The translations under genes were made by a program, and so were the position numbers. Positions 35,241 through 43,790 of a stretch of DNA of 60,189 nt are shown one piece after another. The number at the start of each line of letters is the position of its first letter. The stretch's first letter is position 1. This DNA comes from Nocardioides sp. (GTDB lineage: Bacteria; Actinomycetota; Actinomycetes; Propionibacteriales; Nocardioidaceae). Under the pieces are notes generated by a model. The model had not been told where the DNA came from and did no database searches. It saw only the letters and a list, made by a program, of their open reading frames with translations. Location of the stretch: NCBI RefSeq assembly GCF_025965415.1, contig NZ_JAOPWY010000121.1, positions 1 to 60,189 on the forward strand, given 5' to 3'.

Positions 35241-36407
35241 CTAGTCGGTCTTCTCTGATCCCAGGACGCACACAGTCGAGAACTGGGTTGCTCCGCCCTG
35301 GCCGGTTGCGACGGCACGCCGCACACCGTCCACTTGCCGTTCGCCGGCAGCACCGCGTACTTGCAAGGCGCACTCCGCGATCCGGACAAGAGCGGTGGCG
35401 CTCACGGGGTTTGCGGCCTGCGGCCCCCCCGAAGGGTTGATCCGCGGAATGGTGAGGTCCGTGTCCTGCACGTCGACGAATCCGGGGCCTTCGAGGGCGG
35501 CGCACATGCCCAAGGCCGGGTACGTCATCGCCTCCGCGCTCGAGAAGGGCGCGTAGAGCTCCAGCACGTCGATCTCGTCACGAGGGGCGGTGATGCCCGC
35601 CTGGCCGTAGGCCTCTGCCGCGGCGAGCTTGAGGGAGAGCAGGTCGACCAGGTGGCCCTCGGGCCGATGGATGCGATCCCCCATCGCGTAGGCATCGGAC
35701 CGAGACGCGAAGCCCTGCATCCAGGCCACTGAGCGAGAGCCGACGACGTCCTCGTTGGCCATCACCACGGCGACGGCGCCCTCGGACATCGGGCAGGCCT
35801 CGTACTTGTGGATCGGCCAGGCCAGCAGCTCGGAAGCGAGAATGTCGTCCGCCGTCAGCTCCCGGTGAATCTGCGCGAGCGGGTTCTTGAGGGCGTTGCG
35901 GTAGTTGCGTGCCGCGATGGTCGCCCAGTGACGCTCGGTGTACCCGTAGAGACGCATCAGCATCGAGGCGCGCAGCGCGGCCATGGTGATCGTCGTGAGG
36001 GGGAAGTCCTTCTCGTAGACCGGGTCGAAGATCGTGTTGAACACCCGCTGGGAGGTCGCGGCCTGCCCCATGCGCTCGAGCGCGACGACCAGGGTCATCT
36101 TGGCGCGCCCGCTGGCGACGTAGGTGGCGCCGGCGAAAGCCGCGGACGATCCCGTGACGCCGCCGGTGTTGACGCGAACGAAGGGCTTCCCCCGTCCGAG
36201 CATCGCCGTGCGCTCGACGGAATTCTCGCCGGCGAGGGCGTCCGGGGCGATCCCGGCCACGACGAAATCGACATCCTCGATGTCGACCTTGGCGTCCTCT
36301 AGAGCCTCCTGTGCGGACCGCCAGATCAGCTCGGCCGAGCTGTACTCCGGGTGGCGACGGGCATAACCCGTCTGGCCGACGCCGATGATGCCAACGCGCT
36401 GCTTCAT
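35241..36407 (-). CDS. Thiolase-fold lipid-transfer-protein-like enzyme 2
   Basis: This 388-aa thiolase-superfamily protein starts with KQRVGIIGVGQTGYARRHPE and ends with INPSGGPQAANPVSATALVRI. Where thiolases carry the reactive Cys it reads VNTGGVTGSSAAF, without cysteine. DVLELYAPFSSAEAMTYPALG matches the LTP (SCP-x) branch. It forms an operon with the next thiolase-like gene, overlapping by four bases (ATGA), and with DUF35 partner 2. A heteromeric complex of the two thiolase-like subunits with partner 2 is likely, as in other LTP/DUF35 systems. Aldolase or lyase activity is inferred. Confidence 0.88.
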   Translation of the reverse strand: MKQRVGIIGVGQTGYARRHPEYSSAELIWRSAQEALEDAKVDIEDVDFVVAGIAPDALAGENSVERTAMLGRGKPFVRVNTGGVTGSSAAFAGATYVASGRAKMTLVVALERMGQAATSQRVFNTIFDPVYEKDFPLTTITMAALRASMLMRLYGYTERHWATIAARNYRNALKNPLAQIHRELTADDILASELLAWPIHKYEACPMSEGAVAVVMANEDVVGSRSVAWMQGFASRSDAYAMGDRIHRPEGHLVDLLSLKLAAAEAYGQAGITAPRDEIDVLELYAPFSSAEAMTYPALGMCAALEGPGFVDVQDTDLTIPRINPSGGPQAANPVSATALVRIAECALQVRGAAGERQVDGVRRAVATGQGGATQFSTVCVLGSEKTD

Positions 36408-37486
36408 GCTCGCTCCAGGATGATTGCGGTCTGGGTCTGGCCGCCGACCATCGACGACCCGGTGGCCAAGGCGGTGGCGGGCGCTTCGCACTGGACGGCT
36501 CCTGCCTCCCCGCGCAACTGCAGGACGGCCTCGACGATCCGGGTCAGCCCCATGGCCGGTCCGCAATAGCCGGCTAGCCGCCCGCCACTCGGGTTGATGT
36601 GACCTAGGTTGGCGATGGCATCGAAGCCCTCGCCCACCTGCGCCAGGCCGACGGCCTCGACGCTGAGTGCCTCGTCGACGAGGGTCTGGCCCTCAATCTC
36701 CGCCACGTCGATGTCGTGCGCCGTGAGCCCTGCGTCCGCGAACGCACGCTCGGCGGCCAGGCGGAGGGCCGACATGGCGGGAAGGTCGCGGTCGCCGATG
36801 AAGTAGGGCTCCGACCCTTGGCCGACACCTCGTACACGCACGCCGCCGGGCGCGGCGGTGAGGACGGCGGCCGCCACGATGTCGGCGTACGTGGGCATGT
36901 CTTCGGCGGTCAGGGGACCAGGCGCCTCGGGGACCCAGCCTCCACCCTCACCTACCGCCCGCGGGTTGGCCGCGGCGCTCTTCCGGGTGGCGGTCCGTGC
37001 CGCTTCGATGTCGGAGAGCCGGTCCGGGTGCTGCCGCCACCAGCTGACCCCACGCATGGCGGAGATGTCGACCTCTCGCAGGCCCAGCGGCCGGCTCATC
37101 AGTGGGTCGAAGAGCGACCGCGCGACCGCGTCGGGGGAATGCTCGCTGGTCCGTCCCCAGGACGCGACGATGCAGGCCTTAGAGAGCCCCGACTCGATGC
37201 GCGCCACTGCGTAGGCGAATGCCGCTGCGGAGTCATCGCCGAAGCGGATCTCGTCGCGGAGATACGCTCCGGCCGCTGGGGCGGTGACCATGCTCGTGAG
37301 CGAACGCCCATCGACCAGATCGTTGGCTGCGAGCACGACGTCCTGGATCTCGGTCATGTCCACACCGGAGTCCCCGACGGCCTTGCTCACGACGTCGAAG
37401 ATCAGCTCCGTCAGGCTCCTGCTGGTGTCGCGCCAGCTGATTTCCAGGCCCACGCCTCTGACGTGAACATGTGGCTCCCCAGACAT
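36404..37486 (-). CDS. Thiolase-fold protein 3 (partner subunit)
   Basis: This 360-aa divergent thiolase-superfamily protein begins MSGEPHVHVRGVGLEISWRD. It retains HDIDVAEIEGQTLVDEAL, GHINPSGGRLAGYCGPAMGLTRIVEAV and a C-terminal ATALATGSSMVGGQTQTAIIL. The usual nucleophilic Cys segment is replaced by TAPAAGAYLRDEIRFGDD. It may therefore be a structural or regulatory half of a heterodimer with LTP-like protein 2, whose start codon overlaps its stop. It is the first gene of the long minus-strand operon, downstream of the palindromic operator at 37615. Confidence 0.85.
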   Translation of the reverse strand: MSGEPHVHVRGVGLEISWRDTSRSLTELIFDVVSKAVGDSGVDMTEIQDVVLAANDLVDGRSLTSMVTAPAAGAYLRDEIRFGDDSAAAFAYAVARIESGLSKACIVASWGRTSEHSPDAVARSLFDPLMSRPLGLREVDISAMRGVSWWRQHPDRLSDIEAARTATRKSAAANPRAVGEGGGWVPEAPGPLTAEDMPTYADIVAAAVLTAAPGGVRVRGVGQGSEPYFIGDRDLPAMSALRLAAERAFADAGLTAHDIDVAEIEGQTLVDEALSVEAVGLAQVGEGFDAIANLGHINPSGGRLAGYCGPAMGLTRIVEAVLQLRGEAGAVQCEAPATALATGSSMVGGQTQTAIILERA

Positions 37487-37614
37487 GGCACTCCTTGGTT
37501 ATCACCGGATGTTGTGGAATCGCCGCCGCGGCTCGAGGCCAGTTGGCCTGCCGCAAGTCCACCCCTAGGGCCACGACTGGCGATGACGGCACTTCACCAC
37601 ACGCCGGGCCCTGT

Positions 37615-37634
37615 CGTCAACAGATCTGTTGACG
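37615..37634. promoter_or_regulatory. Perfect 20-bp palindrome, TetR-type operator site 1
   Basis: CGTCAACAGATCTGTTGACG is a perfect inverted repeat with arms GTCAACAG/CTGTTGAC around a 2-bp centre. It lies between the divergent thiolase operon (start 37486) and fadD (start 37717). The same arms occur at 42951 and 48116. Each arm carries TTGAC, so a bound repressor could cover a -35 on either strand. It is the presumed target of the TetR protein encoded at 39401. Confidence 0.8.
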
Positions 37635-37684
37635 ATATGGTGCACGTCACGCGCTCTAGCGGGGGGTACCCATGGGCGCTAGGT

Positions 37685-37700
37685 TCAACAGATCAGTTGA
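37685..37700. promoter_or_regulatory. Imperfect operator site 2 upstream of fadD
   Basis: TCAACAGATCAGTTGA shares the TCAACAG half and the GTTGA half of site 1, with one mismatch. It is 50 bp from site 1 and 17 bp ahead of the fadD start, so it would block fadD transcription directly. Cooperative binding with site 1 is possible. Confidence 0.65.
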
Positions 37701-37716
37701 TGACGCGGAGGTTGGG

Positions 37717-39327
37717 ATGCAGGGTTGGAACATCGCGGACGTGCTGGAGGCCGTGGGAGCCGTGGCGCCCGAGCAGCCCGCACTCATCACCGCCGACCGC
37801 GAGGTGACCTGGGGCCGGCTGCTCGACGACGGACGCCGGTTTGCCCGTCACCTGGTGGACGCCGGGGTCGGCCGTCAGGGCAAGGTGGCGCTCTACCTAA
37901 AGAACCGTCCGGAGTACATCGGGGGGTTCGTGGGGTCCCTCCAGGGCTCGTTCGTGCCCGTGAACACCAATTACCGCTATGCAGCCGACGAGCTCGCCTA
38001 CCTATGGGACAACTGCGACGCGGAGGCCGTGGTCTTCCAAGGCAGCTTCGTCGACGTCGTCGAGAGCGTCAGGGACCGTGTGCCGAGCGTCCGTACGTGG
38101 ATCTGGGTCGATGACGGCACCGCGTCCTGTCCGCCCTGGGCGACCTCGTACGTCGAGGCTGTCGCGACCCGCGACGGGTCCCAGGACCTGCCCTGGCGTC
38201 GATCCGGGGACGATCTGGTGCTGCTCTACACCGGCGGCACGACCGGGATGCCGAAGGGCGTCATGTGGCGCCAGGACGACCTGTTCAACATCCTCAGTCG
38301 TGCCACCGGCAGCAACTACCCAGCCGACCAGGACCTTCAGCTCGTGCGCGATCGCGTGCCGAGCTCACGTCGCCGGCATCTGCCGGCGGCACCGCTCATG
38401 CACGGGACCGGGACTTTCACGTGCCTGCCCTTCCTCTTCAGGGGCGGGGCAGTCGTCCTGCTGCAGGGCGACTCGTTCTCGGCCGATGAGCTGCTGGACG
38501 CCGTGGATCGTCACGACGTCTACTCCGTGGCGTGGGTGGGCGACGTCTTCGCCCGGCCGGTGGTCGAAGAGCTCGAGCGAGGCGGGGCCTGGGACCTCAC
38601 GGGTTGGAAGGTCGTTACGTCCGGCGGGCTCACGTTCAGCGACGACCTGAAGAGCCGGCTGATCGCACGAGTGCCGCACCTGACCATCGCCGACGTGTTC
38701 GGCGCGTCGGAGACGCTCGCCGTGGGCCGCTCGATCACCCGCGGTGGCTCGGGTGGCGATGCCGACCGGTCGTTCTCGTTCGAGTCCGGCGCGCGGGTCT
38801 TTCGCCACGACTCGACGCAGGACGTCCGCGCCGATGGTGCCGAGATCGGGCGCGTGGCGTTCGCCGGTCGGCATCCGCTCGGCTACTACAAGGACGAAGC
38901 CAAGACCGCGAGCACCTTCCTCCGCGTGGACGGCACGTCCTACTGCCTGTCCGGTGACTTCGCGACGCTGAACCCGGACGGCACGGTCAACGTCCTGGGA
39001 CGGGGGTCGACCTCGATCAACACCGGTGGCGAGAAGGTGTTCCCGGAGGAGGTGGAGACGGTGATCCGACAGATCCCCGGCGTCGTCGACGTCGCCGTGG
39101 CCGGGACACCCGACGAGCGCTGGGGCGAGGCGGTCTCGGCAGCCGTGGAGGTCGAGCAGGGCTGCACGCTGGAGCCGGACGTCATTCAGTCGTTCGTCCG
39201 CGAGCGCCTGGCGGCCTACAAGATTCCGCGGAGGGTCGTGTTCGTCGACGAAGTTCCCCGTGTCCCCAGCGGCAAGCCGGACTACGACCTGCTGGGGCCC
39301 CTCATCGAGAGCCTGTCGGTTGGCTGA
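37717..39327 (+). CDS. FadD-type acyl-CoA synthetase
   Basis: This 536-aa ANL-superfamily enzyme activates a carboxylic acid to its CoA thioester via an acyl-adenylate. The P-loop is LLYTGGTTGMPKGVMW (about 169-184). The later blocks LSGDFATLNPDGTVNVLGR and STSINTGGEKVFPEEVE, and the C-terminal catalytic Lys in VPSGKPDYDLL, are intact. I chose the ATG at 37717 because GGAGG lies five bases before it. A start at 37672 would put operator site 2 inside the gene and has no RBS. It resembles actinobacterial FadD enzymes for cyclic or steroid-derived acids. It is followed by tetR after 73 bp. Confidence 0.92.
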   Translation: MQGWNIADVLEAVGAVAPEQPALITADREVTWGRLLDDGRRFARHLVDAGVGRQGKVALYLKNRPEYIGGFVGSLQGSFVPVNTNYRYAADELAYLWDNCDAEAVVFQGSFVDVVESVRDRVPSVRTWIWVDDGTASCPPWATSYVEAVATRDGSQDLPWRRSGDDLVLLYTGGTTGMPKGVMWRQDDLFNILSRATGSNYPADQDLQLVRDRVPSSRRRHLPAAPLMHGTGTFTCLPFLFRGGAVVLLQGDSFSADELLDAVDRHDVYSVAWVGDVFARPVVEELERGGAWDLTGWKVVTSGGLTFSDDLKSRLIARVPHLTIADVFGASETLAVGRSITRGGSGGDADRSFSFESGARVFRHDSTQDVRADGAEIGRVAFAGRHPLGYYKDEAKTASTFLRVDGTSYCLSGDFATLNPDGTVNVLGRGSTSINTGGEKVFPEEVETVIRQIPGVVDVAVAGTPDERWGEAVSAAVEVEQGCTLEPDVIQSFVRERLAAYKIPRRVVFVDEVPRVPSGKPDYDLLGPLIESLSVG

Positions 39328-39400
39328 GACGCGGGCAGAGGACGCGCGAAAGATAGACTCGCGCCGGTGAGCGGCGAGACAAGGAAGACGGGGAGCGAAG

Positions 39401-40075
39401 ATGGCTGACGTTGGCGGCGCCGCAAGCGCGATCGGCAAGCGCCGTGCGACGGCGCGCGCGGAGGGCAGTGCCGGCTATCAGCAGCGCCGGGGAGAGATCC
39501 TGGCGGTGGCTGGGCGACTGTTCAAGGAGAAGGGCTTTCACGGGATCCGGCTCGGGGACGTGGCAGCCGAGCTCGGGACCGACCGCGCCTCTCTGTACTA
39601 CTACGTCTCCAGCCGCGAGGAGCTGTTCCAAGAGATCGTTCGCGGTGCCGTGGAGAACAACGTCGAGCGCGCGGAGACGATCCGCAAGGGTCCCGAGCAG
39701 GCACCCGACAAGGTCAGCGCTCTGATCGAGTCGCTCATGGACTCCTACCGCACCCACTTCCCCTACCTCTACGTCTATATTCAGGAAGACCTGACCAGGA
39801 TCACGGACGACGTGAACTCCGAGTGGGCGCGCGACATGCGCCGCCTCAACCGTCGCTACGATGAGGCGGTCATCGGGATCATCGAGGAGGGGCTGCACGA
39901 CGGCACCATCCGGGCCGTGGGCAGCGCACGCACGATCGCTTTCGGGTTGATCGGCATGGTCAACTGGACCCACCGATGGTTCGAGCCGTCCGAGGACGAG
40001 GACGCCGCCCTGAGGATCGGCCAGACTTTCTCCGCGATGCTCCTGGACGGCGTTCGCGCGGCGGACGCGAAGTAG
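39401..40075 (+). CDS. TetR-family repressor of the catabolic island
   Basis: This 224-aa regulator has an N-terminal helix-turn-helix at about 36-70 (FHGIRLGDVAAELGTDRASLYYYVSSREELF). Its C-terminal ligand domain contains GMVNWTHRWF, as in the KstR2-like TetR_C branch that senses acyl-CoA esters. A 22-residue basic, flexible N-terminal extension precedes the domain. GGGGAG lies before the ATG. It is encoded directly after fadD. Five palindromes with GTCAAC/GTTGAC arms in the surrounding promoters are its probable sites, so induction by a pathway CoA ester and autoregulation through fadD are inferred. Confidence 0.9.
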   Translation: MADVGGAASAIGKRRATARAEGSAGYQQRRGEILAVAGRLFKEKGFHGIRLGDVAAELGTDRASLYYYVSSREELFQEIVRGAVENNVERAETIRKGPEQAPDKVSALIESLMDSYRTHFPYLYVYIQEDLTRITDDVNSEWARDMRRLNRRYDEAVIGIIEEGLHDGTIRAVGSARTIAFGLIGMVNWTHRWFEPSEDEDAALRIGQTFSAMLLDGVRAADAK

Positions 40076-40077
40076 CG

Positions 40078-40094
40078 GGCCGGCGGCCCCCGGC
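40078..40094. terminator. Short GC hairpin between convergent genes
   Basis: GCCGG and CCGGC arms sit within GGGCCGGCGGCCCCCGGC in the 19-bp space between the tetR stop and the crotonase stop. It is a possible bidirectional terminator, too short to be sure. Confidence 0.3.
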
Positions 40095-40907
40095 TCAGAA
40101 GTTCGGTGCCCGCTTCTCGGCGAAGGCGGTGAGCCCCTCCTTGTAGTCGGGGCCGAGTAGTCCCATCATCTCGAGCGCCAGCGAGGCCTCGAACGTCGGC
40201 ATGGCCTGCTGGAGCCACAGGTTCAAGGCGTGCTTCGTCCACTTGATCGCGTCCTGAGGTCCTGACGACAGCCGTTCCGCGACCTCCAGAGCCTCGTGGA
40301 GCACCTTGTCCCTCTCCGTGCTCCAGCTGACCAAGCCGATGTCGGCGGCCCGCTGGCCCGTCATTCGCTCGGAGGTCAGCAGGTATCGCTTGGCGTGGGC
40401 CATGCCGCAGAGCAGGGGCCAGATCAGGCTCGCGTGGTCGCCTGCGGCGATGCCGATGCGGGTGTGGCCGTCGGTGAACTCCACGTCGTGGCCGATAATG
40501 CTGATGTCCGCGAGCAGCGCCACGGCGAGCCCGGCGCCGGCTGCGGGGCCGTTGATCGCCGAAATGATTGGCTTGCTGCAGTCAATGAGGTTCTTCACCA
40601 ACAGCCGACTGTCTCGCAGCTGTCCGAGAACGGCCTCGTAATCACCAGCGATGCGAAGCTCCATGTCGAGGTTGCCGCCGGCGGAGAAGATGGTGCCTTG
40701 GCCGGTCACGACGATCACGCGCACCTCCGGCTCCCGGTCGAGGTCGTGCCAGACCTCGGCCAGCTCGAGGTGGTCGCGCTCGTCGAGGCTGTTGACCTTG
40801 TCGCGGCCCCGGATCGTGACCAGCGCGACACCGCGCTGGTCCACCTCGACCTCCAGTCCCTCGTAATTCTTCACGTCTGGCTTCCTTCCGATGTGCTGGT
40901 GCGTCAT
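40095..40907 (-). CDS. Enoyl-CoA hydratase/isomerase (crotonase) family protein
   Basis: This 270-aa crotonase-fold protein has the oxyanion-hole segments IFSAGGNLDMELR and NGPAAGAGLAVALLADISI. Catalytic acids vary in this family; GHTRIGIAAGDHASLIWPLL occupies the usual second active-site segment with Asp/His rather than the classic Glu, so hydratase activity is not certain. Isomerase, hydrolase or lyase are options. I chose the ATG at 40907 because it overlaps the stop of the acetoacetyl-CoA synthetase (ATGA) and fits family length. It may act on the product of the acyl-CoA dehydrogenase. Confidence 0.9.
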   Translation of the reverse strand: MTHQHIGRKPDVKNYEGLEVEVDQRGVALVTIRGRDKVNSLDERDHLELAEVWHDLDREPEVRVIVVTGQGTIFSAGGNLDMELRIAGDYEAVLGQLRDSRLLVKNLIDCSKPIISAINGPAAGAGLAVALLADISIIGHDVEFTDGHTRIGIAAGDHASLIWPLLCGMAHAKRYLLTSERMTGQRAADIGLVSWSTERDKVLHEALEVAERLSSGPQDAIKWTKHALNLWLQQAMPTFEASLALEMMGLLGPDYKEGLTAFAEKRAPNF

Positions 40908-42880
40908 CTCGTCCAAGTGGTGAACCACTCCACCACGGCCGGGTCGTCCGCTCCGCTCTTGGCGAGCTCGACCTGGGGGTCGAAGCCTTGCAGAATGCGC
41001 TTGACGGGCACCTCCAGCTTCTTGCCCGTGGCGGTGCGCGGAACCTCCGGGATCTCGTAGATGGCATCCGGCACGTGACGAGGCGACGCGCTGGTGCGCA
41101 GCGCATGGCGCAGTCGGGACTGCAGGTCGTCTGTGAGCTCGTCACCATCTCGCAGCTTCACGAAGAGAAGCAGGGTTCCGACGCCGCCGGCGGGGTCCTC
41201 CAGGTGCACCACCAGACTGTCGGCCACCTCGGCCTGCCGCTCGACGGCCGAGTAGACCTCGCTGGTCCCGATACGAACCCCACCTCGGTTGAGGGTGGCA
41301 TCCGAGCGGCCCGTGACGACGCATGTTCCGTCGGCACCGAAGGAGATCCAGTCGCCGTGCGACCACACGTCCGGGAAGCGAGCGAAGTAGGCCTCGTGAA
41401 ACCGGCGCCCGCCCTCGTCGTTCCAGAAGCCCAAGGGCATCGACGGCATCGGCTGCTGAATGACGAGCTCTCCATCTCCCGCGACGAGGGGCTCCCCATC
41501 AGACGAGTAGGCGGCCGCGTCCACGGCGAGCAACCGACATGCGATCGCGCCCGCGACGACGGGCAGCATCTGGTTGCCACCCACGATCGACCCTGCGACG
41601 TCCGTGCCGCCCGACGACGACGCCAGGTAGAGGTCGGTGCCGACAGCGTCGTAGACCCAGTGGAAGAGTGCCGCCGGCATCGGGGAGCCGCCCGCCGTCA
41701 CGGTCCGCAACGAGGAGAGGTCGAACGCCTTGCGTGGGACGAGACCGGCATCGCGGCAGGCCGCCAGGAATCCAGGTGAGACACCGAGATAGGTGACCCG
41801 CTCGTCGGCGAGCCTCTGCCAGTAGCTCTCGAGCGTCGGGTGCATCGAGTCACCCTCCAGCGTGACCAGGGTGGAACCGGTCATGAGCGTTGAGATGCCG
41901 AGGTTCCAAGCGAGCCAGCCAGTCGAGGAGAACCAGAAGACGCGGTCCTCAGGGGTCAGGTCCTCGTGGAGAACGAACCACTTCAGGTGCTCGAGGACGA
42001 AACCGCCGTGACCGTGGACGATCGGCTTGGGCGCCCCGGTGGTGCCCGACGAGAACATGATCGCGACCGGGTGGTCGAACGGAACGGCCTCGAACGTCAC
42101 GTCCCCGGAGAGCTCGGCACCGAACGCTCGTTCCCAGGCGATGGACCGACCGATGTCAGCCGTTCCGGCCGGGCCGCCGTGGTCCTCCGCATCCAGGAGT
42201 ACCAGGTGGTGCACGGACGGCAGACGGTCACGGATCGCCTCGACCACGTCAGAGCGGTCGAAGTAGCGGCCGCGGTGCTGGTATCCCGGCACGGCGAGCA
42301 TGACCTTCGGCTCCACCTGCTGCCAACGCGCCACGACGGCGTCGACGCCGAAGTCGGGAGCACACGACGTCCAGATCGCGCCCAGGCCGGCAGTGGCAAG
42401 CATCGCCGCAATGGACTCCGGGCGGTTGGGAAGGAACGCGGCGACCCGGTCGCCGGCCCCGACGCCGAGCTCGAGGAGGCCCACCTGGATCCTCGCCACG
42501 TCGGCGCGCAGCTGCGAGCGCGTGACTTCGCGACGATCACCCGCCTCCGTGTACGCGACGACGGCGGTCGACTGGGAGTCGCCTGGAAGCATGCAGTGCT
42601 CCGCGTAGTTGAGTGTGGCTCCCGGGAACCAGGACGCGTTCGGGAAGCCGCCCTGGAGAATGTCAGCGGCGCGCGTGTGGAACCGAACCCCTAGGAACTC
42701 GGCTGCGGCGGACCAGAATCGAGCGACGTCCTCGACGGACCAGCGATGCAGCGCCTCGTAGCCGGCGAAGGACGTGCCTTCGCGCTCCTCCACCCACCGG
42801 GCGAACCGCTCCATGTTTGAGGGGAACTGCGCGATCCGCTGTTCGGGGGTCCAGACGACCCGACGCTGCTGCTCCGGCAC
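40904..42880 (-). CDS. Acetoacetate--CoA ligase
   Basis: This 658-aa ANL enzyme has the long N-terminal region of acetoacetyl-CoA synthetases (FARWVEEREGTSFAGYEALHRWSVED; NASWFPGATLNYAEH). It also has the P-loop MFSSGTTGAPKPIVHGHGG, an adenylation segment GDWISFGADGTCVVTGRSDATLNRGGVRIGT (in pieces) and VPRTATGKKLEVPVKRIL with the catalytic Lys. It converts acetoacetate, ATP and CoA to acetoacetyl-CoA. The start is a GTG behind GGAGG. With ScoA/ScoB at the other end of the island it provides two routes for acetoacetate activation, implying a 3-oxoacid as pathway product. Confidence 0.9.
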   Translation of the reverse strand: MPEQQRRVVWTPEQRIAQFPSNMERFARWVEEREGTSFAGYEALHRWSVEDVARFWSAAAEFLGVRFHTRAADILQGGFPNASWFPGATLNYAEHCMLPGDSQSTAVVAYTEAGDRREVTRSQLRADVARIQVGLLELGVGAGDRVAAFLPNRPESIAAMLATAGLGAIWTSCAPDFGVDAVVARWQQVEPKVMLAVPGYQHRGRYFDRSDVVEAIRDRLPSVHHLVLLDAEDHGGPAGTADIGRSIAWERAFGAELSGDVTFEAVPFDHPVAIMFSSGTTGAPKPIVHGHGGFVLEHLKWFVLHEDLTPEDRVFWFSSTGWLAWNLGISTLMTGSTLVTLEGDSMHPTLESYWQRLADERVTYLGVSPGFLAACRDAGLVPRKAFDLSSLRTVTAGGSPMPAALFHWVYDAVGTDLYLASSSGGTDVAGSIVGGNQMLPVVAGAIACRLLAVDAAAYSSDGEPLVAGDGELVIQQPMPSMPLGFWNDEGGRRFHEAYFARFPDVWSHGDWISFGADGTCVVTGRSDATLNRGGVRIGTSEVYSAVERQAEVADSLVVHLEDPAGGVGTLLLFVKLRDGDELTDDLQSRLRHALRTSASPRHVPDAIYEIPEVPRTATGKKLEVPVKRILQGFDPQVELAKSGADDPAVVEWFTTWTR

Positions 42881-42943
42881 GGCCCGGCCTCCAGGTGCTC
42901 CTCGCGCTCAGTGTGACGGACAGCAACGTACGGCTCCCTCGAA

Positions 42944-42973
42944 CGGTTCGTCAACAGGCCTGTTGACGAACCG
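42944..42973. promoter_or_regulatory. Perfect 30-bp palindrome, operator site 3
   Basis: The 30 bases are an exact inverted repeat: CGGTTCGTCAACAGG followed by its complement. The core GTCAACAG-GC-CTGTTGAC is identical in both arms to sites 1 and 4. It lies between the divergent acetoacetyl-CoA synthetase and SDR genes. Its right arm supplies the -35 of the SDR promoter. Confidence 0.85.
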
Positions 42974-42991
42974 AGATGCACTCGCTACTTT
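42963..42991 (+). promoter_or_regulatory. SDR promoter with -35 inside the operator
   Basis: TTGACG (42963-42968, part of the palindrome) and TACTTT (42986-42991) are exactly 17 bases apart, close to a housekeeping sigma consensus. The expected start is near 42998, about 28 bases ahead of the TTG start codon. A repressor on the palindrome would block this -35. Confidence 0.65.
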
Positions 42992-43025
42992 TACAAGGCA
43001 CCCCCGTTCGCCGAAGGAGCTCACA

Positions 43026-43790
43026 TTGTCTCGCCTACACGGCAAAGTCGTCGCGATCACCGGCGCCGCTGCCGGCATCGGCGCTGCTGCCTCGCGCACC
43101 TTCGCCGACAACGGCGCTCGCGTGGTCCTCGGCGACATCGACGTCACCGCGCTGGAGTCGCTGGTCGACGAGCTGCGGCAGAGCGGCTTCGACGTGAGCG
43201 GTCATCGCCTCGACGTGACCGACGAGGATTCGGTCGCCGCCTTCTTTGAGGCCGTCGACGACAGTCACGCTCGCCTCGATGCGCTCTTCAACTGTGCCGG
43301 TGGGTCCGCCTCGGAGGACGGGCCGGTGCACGAGCTCACCGTCGACGTCGTGCGCCGAGTCCTGGACCTCGAGCTGCTGAGCGTGATCCTGTGCTCCCGG
43401 TCTGCGGTCCCGCTGCTCAAGCGTGCTGGCGGTGGCGCAGTGGTCAACATGACGTCCTACTCGGCCTACCGCGGCACGGTGCAGATCCATGCGTACGCCG
43501 CCGCCAAGGGAGCCGTCGGTGCGTTGACGCTCTCGATGGCCGGCGCCTATGCGACCGACGGGATCCGCGTGAACGCGATCGCACCCGCGGCGGCGCTGAG
43601 CGAGAGGGCCAAGCGTCGCCTAGCCGAGGGGAACGTGGCGTCGCACCTGTCGTTCGACTGGGCGGACTACCCCTTCGCGATGGGTCCGCCCCAGTCGGTG
43701 GCCGACATCGCTCTCTTCCTGCTGAGCGACGAGTCACGGATGCTCACGGGCCAGGTGATCATGGCCGATGGCGGTCTGACCGCGTACTGA
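43026..43790 (+). CDS. Short-chain dehydrogenase/reductase (TTG start)
   Basis: This 254-aa classical SDR has the NAD(P)-binding TGAAAGIG (12-19), GDID with an Asp favouring NAD+, FNCAGG, the catalytic Ser in NMTSYSAY and Tyr-Lys in YAAAK. Its C-terminus LTGQVIMADGGLTAY is typical. It probably oxidises a hydroxyacyl-CoA or alcohol intermediate. No ATG or GTG fits: the conserved start SRLHGKVVAITG is reached by a TTG at 43026, placed six bases after AAGGAG. Its last 32 bases overlap the end of the convergent MFS gene. Confidence 0.92.
   Translation: MSRLHGKVVAITGAAAGIGAAASRTFADNGARVVLGDIDVTALESLVDELRQSGFDVSGHRLDVTDEDSVAAFFEAVDDSHARLDALFNCAGGSASEDGPVHELTVDVVRRVLDLELLSVILCSRSAVPLLKRAGGGAVVNMTSYSAYRGTVQIHAYAAAKGAVGALTLSMAGAYATDGIRVNAIAPAAALSERAKRRLAEGNVASHLSFDWADYPFAMGPPQSVADIALFLLSDESRMLTGQVIMADGGLTAY

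Noticed and set aside
37672..37717. Earlier ATG for the FadD gene
   Set aside because: No RBS, the added residues are not conserved, and it would place operator site 2 inside the coding sequence.
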